Of a stretch of DNA of 64,000 bases, positions 52,236 to 61,773 are shown one piece after another (positions within the stretch are counted from its first letter, which is position 1; each line of letters begins with the position of its first letter). Source of the stretch: Croceicoccus mobilis. GTDB lineage: Bacteria > Pseudomonadota > Alphaproteobacteria > Sphingomonadales > Sphingomonadaceae. The translations under genes were made by a program, and so were the position numbers. The stretch spans positions 56,201 through 120,200 of the forward strand of contig NZ_LYWZ01000024.1 of NCBI RefSeq assembly GCF_001661965.1, given 5' to 3'. The notes under the pieces are model-generated. The model was not told the origin of the DNA. It made no database searches and saw only the letters and a program-made list of their open reading frames with translations.

Positions 52236-53963
52236 TTGATCCAGAAGATGGCAGCGGTGAGATCGGCGGCTGAAGACCGAACGCTCTACTGGACCTTGTC
52301 GTTCTATCTGCCGCGATCCCGCATCGGGCACGTGCCGGACGGATCCCAATGCGATCGCTCTTTGGCACTCAGCCAGGCGATCGACCCTCTGTTCAACGAT
52401 ATCGCTGATCGATCACGCCAGCAGAAAGTGCCTGATCTCCTGTTTTGCGCGGGTCCGGCGGAAACGCTCGACTTTGCCATGCCTAGCCTTGTCGAATGGA
52501 TGACGGAAGGCAGTGCCTTTGCCGTTGCGATCGAACCGGAACGCCGCAACCGTAAAATTTCCCTCCGCCGCTTCTGGTATCGTTATCCTGACGGAGCCTT
52601 CAGCTGGAACCTTGGTTTCGAGTATCGCTATGGAGTCGACCTTGCAGCCGAAGGGGCAGGGACCGTGCCTGCGACCTATTACTTCCTATCGCTCCTGCAG
52701 AAACTGGCGTGGCCCAAGGAATTCGATCCCGCACGGGGCCCAGAAGGTCTCGATGCATTGGTGGGATTAACCGTCACGCGGGCAGCGGGTGAAGCTCAAG
52801 CCGTGCCGTTCTGGGATTTCGTGGCCGAATGCTATCGGGCGGATCGTGACAGGCTGGAAAGGGATTGTAACATTGCCCTGCCGGGGTTCACCGAGGCGGT
52901 CGAAAATGTTCCTTCGATCGAGATGCCGGGCCTGACGGTTCCTGCCAATCGGTCCAGTTTCTATTTTCACGACCGCCAATTCTTTGAACTGATCGAACCT
53001 GTCGAAAATGGCGTGTTGATGAAGCGCCGCACCCGCGTGCCCGATGCCCAGTTCCGCCAATATCCGGAATTGATCGCGCAGCAGAAGGCCCTGAAGGCGT
53101 CGTCGCCACATGTCCTTCTGGGCCCTGACTACTGGCGCAGCGTACGCCGACAGCGCAGCCGGCCAGCAGAGACCCGGTTAGCCTACCTCTTTCTTGCAGG
53201 CTTCAACCAGAACATCATCGATTTCACCAATCAGGAAGCGAGCGAGGTGCTCGACAGCCTGGATCCCATCTATCCAAAATCGGAAGAGCAGGAAGAGGAG
53301 GGCTTTTTCGTCCGCTTCGCCAATCCTCGGGCGATGATCACCTTCGTCCCTCGATCGCGCACTCTGGAGGTTGGCAACGATCACATCGGCACCTGCCCCT
53401 ATGCGTTCCTGATTCACGCACTTGCGATGCATAACGAAGCGCTGACCCGCGAGCAGGAGGAGGCGACTTTCAGGGCGATCGACGAAATCCAGTCGAAGAT
53501 CGACAGCGGCAGCTTTGCCGAGGCGGAAGCGCAGATCAACTCCGTTCGCCGTGATGCGTTCGAGAAATATGAGCGGCATCGTTATCGCAACCCGTTTCGC
53601 TACGATACCGAGCGCGATGTCTTTGAAGAACTGGAACTGTTGCGCGGAACTTCACGTCTGAAGGAGGCCTATCAGGGTGCACTGGCGGCGCTTGAGGAGG
53701 ACGTCCGGGACTTGAATCGCAGGCAGCGTGAGAAGGACGACCAACACGAGCAGAGTCAGGAGAGGCTGCTCAACCTGTTGTTCGGCATTCTGGGCGTTTC
53801 GGGTGTTATCCAGGTCGTATTTCAGGTTGAACAGTTCGCCCACGAGCGTGCATCGAATTGGCAGAACTGGACCTTTGCCATCCTATCGCTGACAATGCCG
53901 ATTGCGATGGCATTGGCCCTGCCGGTGGCGATTGCGTGGTATGTCAGGCGGCGATCACGTTAG
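52236..53963 (+). CDS. Uncharacterised protein with coiled coil and two C-terminal membrane helices
   Basis: This 575-residue protein has a large soluble region (about 1-470) of no family I recognise, then a charged coiled coil (LEEDVRDLNRRQREKDDQHE), then two membrane helices (LLFGILGVSGVIQVVF and LTMPIAMALALPVAIAWYV). The order recalls CorA-like channels, though the GMN motif is absent. TTG 52236 has GGGGGA upstream and is preferred over ATG 52248, which lacks a site. It lies 45 bases after the GNAT gene. Confidence 0.75.
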   Translation: MIQKMAAVRSAAEDRTLYWTLSFYLPRSRIGHVPDGSQCDRSLALSQAIDPLFNDIADRSRQQKVPDLLFCAGPAETLDFAMPSLVEWMTEGSAFAVAIEPERRNRKISLRRFWYRYPDGAFSWNLGFEYRYGVDLAAEGAGTVPATYYFLSLLQKLAWPKEFDPARGPEGLDALVGLTVTRAAGEAQAVPFWDFVAECYRADRDRLERDCNIALPGFTEAVENVPSIEMPGLTVPANRSSFYFHDRQFFELIEPVENGVLMKRRTRVPDAQFRQYPELIAQQKALKASSPHVLLGPDYWRSVRRQRSRPAETRLAYLFLAGFNQNIIDFTNQEASEVLDSLDPIYPKSEEQEEEGFFVRFANPRAMITFVPRSRTLEVGNDHIGTCPYAFLIHALAMHNEALTREQEEATFRAIDEIQSKIDSGSFAEAEAQINSVRRDAFEKYERHRYRNPFRYDTERDVFEELELLRGTSRLKEAYQGALAALEEDVRDLNRRQREKDDQHEQSQERLLNLLFGILGVSGVIQVVFQVEQFAHERASNWQNWTFAILSLTMPIAMALALPVAIAWYVRRRSR

Positions 53964-54084
53964 TTAGGCAGGGACACTGCTTTCCAGCGCCAATCTGATG
54001 TATGGTATTATATAGCGCGTCGCTATCACGAGATGCTTTTGATCGGCCTTGCCTGCTTTGCAGTCCTAGAAATTGGAGATGACA

Positions 54085-54222
54085 ATGCACCATAAGCGAG
54101 GCCGTGCGCGAAGCCGCCGGGCAGGCTGCAAGCTTTGCAAGCCATAGAAAGTCAATGGCATGCGCACCAATGCTTTGGGTGGCGAAAAATTCAGCGATCA
54201 CCGGCGCCGGACATCTATCTAA
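54085..54222 (+). pseudogene. Small CxxCKP protein gene interrupted by an amber codon
   Basis: A frame with ribosome site GGAG and ATG 54085 reads HHKRGRARSRRAGCKLCKP, then TAG at 54145, then KVNGMRTNALGGEKFSDHRR and a TAA at 54220. Small basic alphaproteobacterial proteins with a C-x-x-C-K-P motif carry W or H at the position of the stop, so TGG to TAG is the simplest change. Family recall is from memory and unverified. Confidence 0.55.
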
Positions 54223-54252
54223 TCCTTGTCAATTAGATTCGCAGTAAGCCGC

Positions 54253-54316
54253 TTTCGCCGACACAACCGACATTCAAAGCATCGAAAGCGACCGTTGAAA
54301 ACCTGCCCTACATTCA
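54253..54316. repeat. Short dispersed intergenic repeat, copy 1
   Basis: It begins TTTCGCCGACA and ends CCTACATTCA. A similar stretch lies at 55572-55634. Length is 64 against 63 bases; ends match and the interior diverges. Confidence 0.45.
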
Positions 54317-54553
54317 CACGGCGGATTATGGCTGAAACGAAGCCGAGAGCCGAACGAACGTATGCGAATTGGTGCAAATGATTGGCGCCATCCATTGGTC
54401 GAACCGGCCCTACCACCCCCCCTTTGCTTCTACATTAACTGGAATGCCCAAAGCGGAGGATGCTCTGATCGCTGACGATCTCGGGGTGGCGGGCCCACCT
54501 CGCGGAGAGAATGGCTAGATGACAGTGCTCATCTGCTCGCCTAGACTGCCCAT

Positions 54554-55525
54554 ATGCCCGATTTGCAGCCATTTGAGGAGCGAAGTGCCGACCACTTGCG
54601 GCTTGTCATTGAAACGAGTCAGATCGGCATCTGGGAGCTTGATTTGCGCTCCAGGAGCGCTGTGAGAAACAGGGTTCACGACAGCATATTCGGCTATGCT
54701 GAGCCGCTTTCAGCATGGACCTACGATCAGTTTCTCGAGCACGTTGTTCCAGAAGACCGAGCGCGGGTCGATAATCTGCAAATGGCAGCCGTCGAAAAAT
54801 GTCAGGAATGGTTCTTCGAAACCCAGATCAGGACTGCCATTGGCGACATACGCTGGATCAAAGCCGCAGGACGTCCCTTGCAGGACGACGATGGCAACGT
54901 GGTAAAAATGATCGGCCACGTCATGGACATAACAGGTACCAAACAAAAGGAAGCTCGGCTTCAACTCTTTACCGAGGAGTTGAACCACAGGGTGGGAAAT
55001 ATGCTGGCCGTGATCGGGTCAATGATCAGAATGTCGGCTCGAGATGCAAATGACGTTCAGCCATTCGCCCATGCGCTGGACGGCAGGGTTGGCGCCTTGG
55101 CCCGAACCCACCGGTTGCTAGTTGATGGTTGCACCGACGAGATGGTGCCAAGCCGAGTATTGAAACAAGAATTGTCGGCATTTGACGTTCAAGTGAGCCG
55201 GATCCAGGTCTACGTGAAACGTGAGATGGCCTTATCGGCACCCGCCGTGCAGGGGTTAGGTCTGGTTTTTCATGAACTGCTCACAAACGCGACCCGTTAC
55301 GGAGCGCTTTCCAATGAAACGGGTTACGTCGAAGTCAGAATTGAACGATCGTTAGCTAGCATCGCCATCAACTGGAAAGAGCGTGGAGGACCTTTGGTGG
55401 GCGAGGAAGATATCAGTGGCTTTGGGACGAAATTGATGTCGAAAGCGGTCGCCGCGAACGGGACTGTCAAACTGAGTTTCTTGCCTGATGGTCTTGAATG
55501 CCACATCGACCTGACACTGAATTGA
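54554..55525 (+). CDS. PAS-domain HWE-type sensor histidine kinase
   Basis: This 323-residue soluble kinase has a PAS domain (about 13-128; IGIWELDLRS, then VHDSIFGYAE) followed by a HWE/HisKA_2-type kinase core with the phospho-acceptor in ELNHRVGNML (His145) and the ATP-binding HELLTNATRYGALS. No membrane helix is present, so it is a cytoplasmic sensor, possibly for light or redox through PAS. No response regulator is adjacent; HWE kinases often act in general stress response. Confidence 0.9.
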   Translation: MPDLQPFEERSADHLRLVIETSQIGIWELDLRSRSAVRNRVHDSIFGYAEPLSAWTYDQFLEHVVPEDRARVDNLQMAAVEKCQEWFFETQIRTAIGDIRWIKAAGRPLQDDDGNVVKMIGHVMDITGTKQKEARLQLFTEELNHRVGNMLAVIGSMIRMSARDANDVQPFAHALDGRVGALARTHRLLVDGCTDEMVPSRVLKQELSAFDVQVSRIQVYVKREMALSAPAVQGLGLVFHELLTNATRYGALSNETGYVEVRIERSLASIAINWKERGGPLVGEEDISGFGTKLMSKAVAANGTVKLSFLPDGLECHIDLTLN

Positions 55526-55571
55526 ATTAATACCATGCTGACAGCCCCGCACCCCGTCGAGCCAAGCGACT

Positions 55572-55634
55572 TTCGCCGACAATGGGGCCATTCCTTGCTT
55601 CGATTTAGCATGTCTAAAGCTGCCCAACATTCAG
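55572..55634. repeat. Short dispersed intergenic repeat, copy 2
   Basis: It begins TTTCGCCGACA and ends CCAACATTCA, matching 54253-54316 in length and ends. It sits between the histidine kinase and the AAA ATPase genes. Confidence 0.45.
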
Positions 55635-55800
55635 GTGCTCATGGACAACGGCATGATTGTCGGCCCAGCTGCGGGAGCGTCATGGCGCTGACCAAGTCGG
55701 GGAAGCCACCGAGATTAGTTGATTACAGCGACGGAAAATTTGGCTAGATTCACGATGTGTCGAATTGGCGCGGTGAATTATCGGATTGAAAAGGAGAAAA

Positions 55801-56871
55801 ATGGCACGCGCTGATCACCTCGTCTCGCTCGTTCGCGCCAGCGTTGCTGGCGATCGCGAGACGCTGCGTGCAGCTACCGAGGCCATAGTCGCCGACGAAC
55901 GCGCTAAGAAACATCATATTCTTGCGGATCGTCTGGAACGCGCTCTATCAACGGTTCCAGTAACGCCACCACCGCTCACGACCTCGCAGCCACAGATCGG
56001 CCCGGGCCGCGATACTATTCTCGAAGTGGAACCGAAAGTCCGGTTCGATGATCTGCTGCTCTCACTTCCCGCACGCGAAAATGGGCGACAACTCATCGAA
56101 GAGCATATGCGCGCCGATGTACTGCGGGCACATGCTTATGAACCGCGCCACCGCATCTTGCTGTCCGGACCTCCCGGAAACGGCAAGACATCCTTCGCCG
56201 AAGCCGTAGCAGAGTCTCTGGCTCTGCCTTTCTTCGTTGTGCGCTATGACGCCCTGATCGGCAGCTATCTTGGCGAAACCAATGCGCGTCTGCGCAAGCT
56301 GTTCGATTATGTGAGGACACAGCCGAGCGTTCTGTTCTTCGACGAGTTCGACGCGATCGGCAAGGAGCGTGGCGACACGCATGAGACCGGAGAGATCAAG
56401 CGAGTCGTCTCCTTCCTGCTCATGCAGTTGGATCAGTTGCCACCCTATGTGATCGTGATTGCCGCTACAAATCATGCGGAGCTGCTTGATCGCGCCGTGT
56501 GGCGCCGTTTCCAAATGCGGTTGGCCTTCCCGGAACCGGATCGCAAGCTTCTGGAGATATTTCTGGATCGGATCGTTTGTGGCTGGCCCGAGGCACCGAA
56601 GATGCCCATGCAGAAGCTCGCCACTCGCCTAGGTTCGATCAGCTACGCCGAAGCGCTCGACCTTTGCCAGAATGTACGGCGTCGGCAGATATTGGGATTG
56701 GGGGAGATCAGTATTGATGACGCGCTCGCCAAGGAGCTCGATTTATGGAAATCGCGGGTACGGCCTGAATCCATAGATGCCGAGCGATCCGACCAAGCCT
56801 CTGTTAAGGCTAACTCCAGAACAGCCAAGACCGCGTCCCGCCGGTCAGCAAAGGTTTCCCAGGCCACCTGA
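55801..56871 (+). CDS. ietA: AAA ATPase, IetA-like
   Basis: This 356-residue AAA+ ATPase of ATP-dependent protease-like type has Walker A GPPGNGKTS (123-131), Walker B LFFDEFDAIG (178-187), sensor 1 AATN (221-224) and the arginine pair RR (235-236). GGAG lies upstream of ATG 55801. With the overlapping subtilisin gene it matches the IetA/IetS pair, first described as plasmid-stability genes on Ti plasmids and later as an anti-phage system. Confidence 0.88.
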   Translation: MARADHLVSLVRASVAGDRETLRAATEAIVADERAKKHHILADRLERALSTVPVTPPPLTTSQPQIGPGRDTILEVEPKVRFDDLLLSLPARENGRQLIEEHMRADVLRAHAYEPRHRILLSGPPGNGKTSFAEAVAESLALPFFVVRYDALIGSYLGETNARLRKLFDYVRTQPSVLFFDEFDAIGKERGDTHETGEIKRVVSFLLMQLDQLPPYVIVIAATNHAELLDRAVWRRFQMRLAFPEPDRKLLEIFLDRIVCGWPEAPKMPMQKLATRLGSISYAEALDLCQNVRRRQILGLGEISIDDALAKELDLWKSRVRPESIDAERSDQASVKANSRTAKTASRRSAKVSQAT

Positions 56872-59290
56872 GTCTTTTCCGAAAGACCGTCAGCGGGACA
56901 CCTTCACACCAAAATTCGATCGTCTTGCCCAAGCCCTTGGGCGCGATCCGAACGGCCTTGAGTTGCGCGCCGATCCGGCAGCTCTCGCCCCTGAAAGACT
57001 GCTCGTTTTCGAGGTGCGCGGTTCGATCAACAATTTCGCAACCGCCGTCCAGAAAGTCCCGGGCCTTGAGCTGATCGATGAAGAAGAGCTGGGGAGCGAC
57101 GAGGACAAGGCACCGGTCGCCTATCTGCTTGTGCCGGATGCACGCGCTCTCGCCGAACTGCTTTCTCTGTGGAAGCGCTGGAATGATGACCAGCTCCGAT
57201 TTGGCGAGACGCCCTGGCGCGGCGTTTTCGAACTTCTCCGCGACTTGCGCCCATGGGGACCGGAAGATCGGGTCCAACCGATTGATGCGGGTTTTCTGGC
57301 CGAAGAGATCGAAGAGCGGGATGACAATGAACTGGTCCCTCTTGAGATCGAACTGATCTATCGGAGATCGGAAGCGCAGGCGGACGCGCAGGAAGAGAAA
57401 GTTCGGGCAGCCGTGATTGTGCGCGGCGGTCAAATTGTCTCACGGGCGCGGCTCGCCGATATCGCCTATCACGCGCTGCTTATAGATCTGCCGGTACGGG
57501 CGATCCGCGAAATCATCGAACGCTCGGCCGATAGCATTGCCGGCCTCGATCCGGTCATGCACATCCGGCCGCAAAGCTTAGCCACGACCATCGAGATAGA
57601 AGATGCAACGCCAGCGGGAGCGCCGGAAGACATAGGAGAGTTGCGAGAGCCCATTCTGGCATTGCTCGATGGCGTTCCGGTCGCCGCGCATCCGCTTCTG
57701 GCACGCCATCTCGTCGTGGACGACCAGTTTGAGCTCGAACCCAATGCTCCGGTAGACCAGCGCGTTCACGGCACGGCCATGGCTTCGCTCATCGTACATG
57801 GCGACCGCAATAATCCCGCGCCGGCACTGCCTCGAAAAGTCCATATGATTCCGGTCATGGGCGCAAGCGATCGGTTCCCGCCCCGCCGCCTTGTCGTCGA
57901 TATCATTTATCTGGCCGTACGCGCGATGCGTGAAGGCGACAATGCCACCGCGCCCGGCGTACTGATCGTCAATTTGTCGCTCGGTAATGAACGCCGTCCC
58001 TTTCAGTTTGCGCTGTCGGCGTGGGCACGCCTGTTGGACCGTCTTGCCTATCGCTATGGCATCCTGTTTCTGGTGAGCGCCGGCAACGTCAAGGAAGCTT
58101 TCGGCATTCCCGCATTCGCAACTGGCAGTGCTTTTGAAGATGCAGACGGCGGCGCCCGATGCGACGGCACATTAACCGCGATCGGCAATGTAATGGCCGA
58201 CCGGCGAATGTTCTCACCTTCCGAGACGATCAACGGTGTTACCGTGGGCGCGTCGAACGACGACTGGGTCTCAGCCACCGATCGTCGCGGCGCTCGGACC
58301 ATCATAGATCCGTTCCCTGAGATGCGGGCAGCAAATCCGTCGAGTGCGCTCGGCCCTGGTTTCGCTCGCTCGGTAAAACCAGACATCCTGATGCCCGGCG
58401 GTCGCGAGCACCTTCGACAAGTGCGAACCGATGGTCATGTCTTCGTAAGGCCCGCAGCGTCCACGCGGCCAACCGGGCTTAAGGTCGCGGCGCCACGTAT
58501 CGGCGGGATCGAGGCGGCCGAGGCCTATTCCGGGGGAACTAGCGGCGCGACTGCCTTGGCTTCGCGCACCAGCCATCGAATACATGATGCGCTTGAAGCG
58601 GCTCATCCCGGCTTCGCTGACCTTCCGCATATTCAGCGCGCAGTCCTGCTCAAGGCGCTGCTGGTTCATCCGGCCCGTTGGCCGGACGATATCGCCGCGC
58701 GGATCAAAGCAACTATCGGACCTGTTGGTGGGCATCACAGTCATATCAAGGACAACATCCGACGCTTCCTCGGCTTCGGCTACGTAGATGCGGAAGAGGC
58801 CATTGCTTGCGCTGATGATCGCGCGACGTTCTGGGCGGTGGGTCAGCTGTCACCCGAGCGAGTCGCAACGGTGCGCATACCGGTGCCTGCAGTAATGAGC
58901 GGGCAGGCGCGACCGCATAGCCTTTCAGCTACACTTGCATGGTTCACGCCAGTGGCGCCAGGCCGAAAGAGCTACCGTTCGGTCCGCCTCAAACTGCTCG
59001 ATCCGGCGGGAACCGACGCTTTGAGTATATCCCCGCGCAGCCTTCAACCCGATAGCAATCAGACCAATCGTGGCACACTCTTCATGCGGTGCTGGGAGGG
59101 CGACAAAGCGCCCATCGTCGGACCGGACATGACAATCGACCTGATCGTGCAGCGAGATCCGGATCCTGGCACTCCGATCGACGAACCAGTGCCTTTCGGT
59201 CTCGCGGTTACGCTGTCCATGCCCGGAGTGGTCGGCCTTTACACACAGGTCGCACAACGCCTCGGCATCGCTCCGCGCCAGCAAATATAG
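56777..59290 (+). CDS. ietS: Subtilisin-like protease, IetS-like
   Basis: This 837-residue S8-family protein has a long N-terminal region (1-290), then the triad: Asp298 in ALLDGV, His331 in HGTAMAS and Ser589 in GGTSGAT, with Asn437 as oxyanion residue. Residues after 600 form a separate C-terminal part. No signal peptide is seen, so it is cytosolic. Its start at ATG 56777 overlaps ietA by 95 bases in another frame. This fits a protease partner of the ATPase. Confidence 0.87.
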   Translation: MPSDPTKPLLRLTPEQPRPRPAGQQRFPRPPESFPKDRQRDTFTPKFDRLAQALGRDPNGLELRADPAALAPERLLVFEVRGSINNFATAVQKVPGLELIDEEELGSDEDKAPVAYLLVPDARALAELLSLWKRWNDDQLRFGETPWRGVFELLRDLRPWGPEDRVQPIDAGFLAEEIEERDDNELVPLEIELIYRRSEAQADAQEEKVRAAVIVRGGQIVSRARLADIAYHALLIDLPVRAIREIIERSADSIAGLDPVMHIRPQSLATTIEIEDATPAGAPEDIGELREPILALLDGVPVAAHPLLARHLVVDDQFELEPNAPVDQRVHGTAMASLIVHGDRNNPAPALPRKVHMIPVMGASDRFPPRRLVVDIIYLAVRAMREGDNATAPGVLIVNLSLGNERRPFQFALSAWARLLDRLAYRYGILFLVSAGNVKEAFGIPAFATGSAFEDADGGARCDGTLTAIGNVMADRRMFSPSETINGVTVGASNDDWVSATDRRGARTIIDPFPEMRAANPSSALGPGFARSVKPDILMPGGREHLRQVRTDGHVFVRPAASTRPTGLKVAAPRIGGIEAAEAYSGGTSGATALASRTSHRIHDALEAAHPGFADLPHIQRAVLLKALLVHPARWPDDIAARIKATIGPVGGHHSHIKDNIRRFLGFGYVDAEEAIACADDRATFWAVGQLSPERVATVRIPVPAVMSGQARPHSLSATLAWFTPVAPGRKSYRSVRLKLLDPAGTDALSISPRSLQPDSNQTNRGTLFMRCWEGDKAPIVGPDMTIDLIVQRDPDPGTPIDEPVPFGLAVTLSMPGVVGLYTQVAQRLGIAPRQQI

Positions 59291-59545
59291 CGTGGGCTCA
59301 TTGGCGGGCGACGAACCGAAACGGCTCCGTAGGAGCGCCAAGAGGGTCTGACGTCCGGTTTCGGGGAGCCCGCGCCGAAGCTTCAATGGCCAAATTGGGG
59401 ATGCGTAGCTGACATGCTGACTCATCGTTAGGAATGACTGCTTTCCGCGATTCACTCCCTGAAACCTGCCGTTCCGGATCGTCCAACATTGCGGTCATAC
59501 GGCATCACAAAAGCGTGCAGGGCAGGGGCCGAAATGAGAAGTGAG

Positions 59546-59564
59546 TGTAATGTATGACATTACA
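59546..59564. promoter_or_regulatory. Palindromic operator of higBA
   Basis: TGTAATG and CATTACA flank TATGA, a perfect 19-base palindrome 5 bases before higB. It is a likely HigA binding site for autorepression. Confidence 0.7.
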
Positions 59565-59569
59565 AATCC

Positions 59570-59851
59570 ATGGAGATCGAAGGCATCGATCATAAGAACC
59601 TCCGCAAGTTCTTCACGACAGGGAAGGCGAGGGGTCTTATGGAGGTGGAGCGGCTTCGCCTGATGCTGGCCTTTATCGATGCGACCGGCTCATTTGATGA
59701 ACTCGCCATTCCGCCGAACTATGGTTTCCATGCGCTGATAGGGGACCGGTCAGGCCGGTTCGCGATGACAGTCACGAAGAACTGGCGGCTTGTTTTTACC
59801 AAGGTTGACGAGACGACCATCGCCCATCTTGATCTGGAGGATTATCACTGA
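59570..59851 (+). CDS. higB: HigB-type toxin (RelE superfamily)
   Basis: This 93-residue ribosome-dependent mRNA endonuclease has DHKNLRKFFTTGKARGL and FAMTVTKNWRLVFTKVD, typical of HigB. The following antitoxin ATG overlaps its stop by one base (TGATG). In HigBA the toxin gene comes first, as here. Confidence 0.9.
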   Translation: MEIEGIDHKNLRKFFTTGKARGLMEVERLRLMLAFIDATGSFDELAIPPNYGFHALIGDRSGRFAMTVTKNWRLVFTKVDETTIAHLDLEDYH

Positions 59852-60153
59852 TGGCTCTCAAGATGCATCGTGCGCTGGCCGTTCACCCTGGTGCCTGGCT
59901 CAAGGAAGAGATGGTGGTGCCTTACGGTATTACCGTCACCGATCTTGCCGATCGCTTTGGCGTGTCGCGACCGCCTTTGAGCAATCTGCTCAACGGTAAG
60001 GCCGGGCTGTCACCCGATATGGCGATACGGTTCGAGAAGGCGTTCGGCATTTCGGCAGCGACCTTGTTGCGTATGCAGGCGGCCTATGATCTCGCTCGCG
60101 CCGAGGAGATGGCCGATAGCATCAAGGTCGACCGCATTAAGGAGCCAGTCTAG
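59851..60153 (+). CDS. higA: HigA antitoxin (XRE family)
   Basis: This 100-residue protein has the HigA helix-turn-helix: HPGAWLKEEMV, then VTDLADRFGVSRPPLSNLLN and a downstream dimerisation helix. It neutralises HigB and would bind the palindrome at 59546. Its start overlaps the higB stop. Confidence 0.92.
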   Translation: MALKMHRALAVHPGAWLKEEMVVPYGITVTDLADRFGVSRPPLSNLLNGKAGLSPDMAIRFEKAFGISAATLLRMQAAYDLARAEEMADSIKVDRIKEPV

Positions 60154-60371
60154 TCGGGCTGCAGGGCTCGCGCTGGCTTCTCGGCCATAAAAGAGGAGTG
60201 GGGATGGTCCACGCGATGCTTGCTAAGCGACAATTGGCCCAATGACAGGCGCGTTTCTAACGGGCTATCTGCGATGATAATATACATTATGTCAAATGTC
60301 CGTCGTCAGAACATTTGGCACAGATCTGGTCGCTCGCCTGATGAGTGTTGGCCTCGTCTGGACGGTTGATC

Positions 60372-61354
60372 TCAAGCGGCGACCTTGCGGTGCTGCAAGC
60401 GCCGATGGGCGATGGTCTTTCGTTTGATCCTTCGGCGCCGATCCAGAACGGCAGAAGCCCTGCCGAAGTAGGCATCCGCTGGCGTCACATTATCCAGGCT
60501 CTCATGGTAGCGCTGGTGGTTGTAGTGTTCGATGAAGGCCTCGATCTGGCATTCGAGGTCACCGGGCAGGAAATAGTTTTCCAGTAGCACGCGGTTCTTC
60601 AGCGTCTGGTGCCAGCGCTCGATCTTGCCTTGGGTCTGGGGATGGAACGGCGCGCCGCGAACATGGGCCATGTTCTTGGTGTCCAAATAATCGGCCAGCT
60701 CGTTCGCGATGTAGCTCGGCCCATTGTCCGACAGCAGCCGGGGCTTGTGCAGCACGTTGGCATGGTCGCAGCCTGACGCCTCCAGCGCGAGGTCGAGCGT
60801 ATCGGTGACATCGCTGGCGCACATGGTCGAGCACAGCTTCCACGCGATGACGTGAGCCGCGAGAAGTCGTCGAGCACGGTCGAGAGGTACATCCAGCCCC
60901 ATCCGATGATCTTGAAGTAAGTAAAATCCGTCTGCCACATCTCGTTCGGCCGGGTAGTCTTGTCGCGGAACTCATCCGCCGCCTTGATGACGGTATAGGC
61001 CGGGCTGGTGATGAGATCATGGGCCTTTAGCAGCCTGTAAACGCTGGCTTCCGACACGAAGTAGCGCCTCTCGTCAGTGAAGCGTACGGCCAGTTCGCGC
61101 GGGGAGAGATCGCTGTGCTCCAGCGCCATCTCGACGATCTGGTGCTGGATGCGGGCCTCGATCCGGTTCCACACGCGGCCCGGCGTAGAGGGGCGATCTT
61201 CCAGTGCCTCCGGACCGCCTTCGAGGAAGCGATCGTACCAGCGGTAGAATGTCCGGCGGGGAATGCCGAGTTGGTCCAGCGTACGCTTGGCTGGCAGGTG
61301 CGATTGCTCGACCAACCTGATGATCTCCAGCTTCTCGGATGCGGGATATCTCAT
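60372..61354 (-). pseudogene. IS3 transposase orfB, frameshifted
   Basis: This encodes an IS3-family DDE transposase. MRYPASEKLEIIRLVEQS and LGIPRRTFYRWYDRFL form the helix-turn-helix part, TDFTYFKIIGWGWMYLSTVLDD is the first aspartate region, and after a frameshift near 60862 the frame continues with LLSDNGPSYIANELADYL and HPQTQGKIERWHQTLKNR. The shift separates catalytic residues, so it is inactive unless frameshifting occurs. Confidence 0.88.
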
Positions 61355-61773
61355 GCCTCGTCGTCCCCAAGCCCGCTGATGCTTTTTTTGAGCAGCCGGT
61401 TTTCGAGCGTGAGATCCGCGACGCACTCCTTCAGATCGCGCGCTTCGCGGCGCAGATCCTGCACCTCGGTGCTGGTCGCGGCCCGTGCGGTATCGCCGGC
61501 AAGCCGGCGCTTGCCATGTCACCGGCCAGATGATCCCCCGGATCATCTGGCGTAGCTCCATTCCATGAATTCCTTGGACCAGGTGTAGTAGAGGTTCTGG
61601 GCGATACCTTCCTTGCGGCACAGCTCGGCAATGCTGTCATCGCCGCGCAGACCCTCCAGAACGATGCGGATCTTGTCCTCTGCCGAGAAATGCCGCCGGG
61701 TACGCCGCTTGATGTCTTTAACGACTGCCTCCGCGCTGGGTTTGGCTGCCGAATTCGACTTGGTGTTTTGGCT
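61351..61773 (-). pseudogene. IS3 transposase orfA, interrupted by palindrome insertion
   Basis: The frame reads KPSAEAVVKDIKRRTRRHFS, then GIAQNLYYTWSKEFME, is broken by about 45 bases containing a 25-base palindrome, and resumes with GKRRLAGDTARAATSTEVQD and LTLENRLLKKS. A stop lies in the inserted piece. No in-frame ATG precedes the open part, so the start codon is also missing. Confidence 0.8.
61526..61550. repeat. Palindrome inserted in IS3 orfA
   Basis: CCAGATGATCC and GGATCATCTGG flank CCC, a perfect 11-bp inverted repeat with a 3-base loop. It sits at the exact break of the orfA reading frame, which resumes beyond it. Confidence 0.75.

Noticed and set aside
54085..54222. Amber codon as pyrrolysine or programmed read-through
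   Set aside because: No pyrrolysine genes or context are visible, and the simplest explanation is a tryptophan-to-stop mutation.
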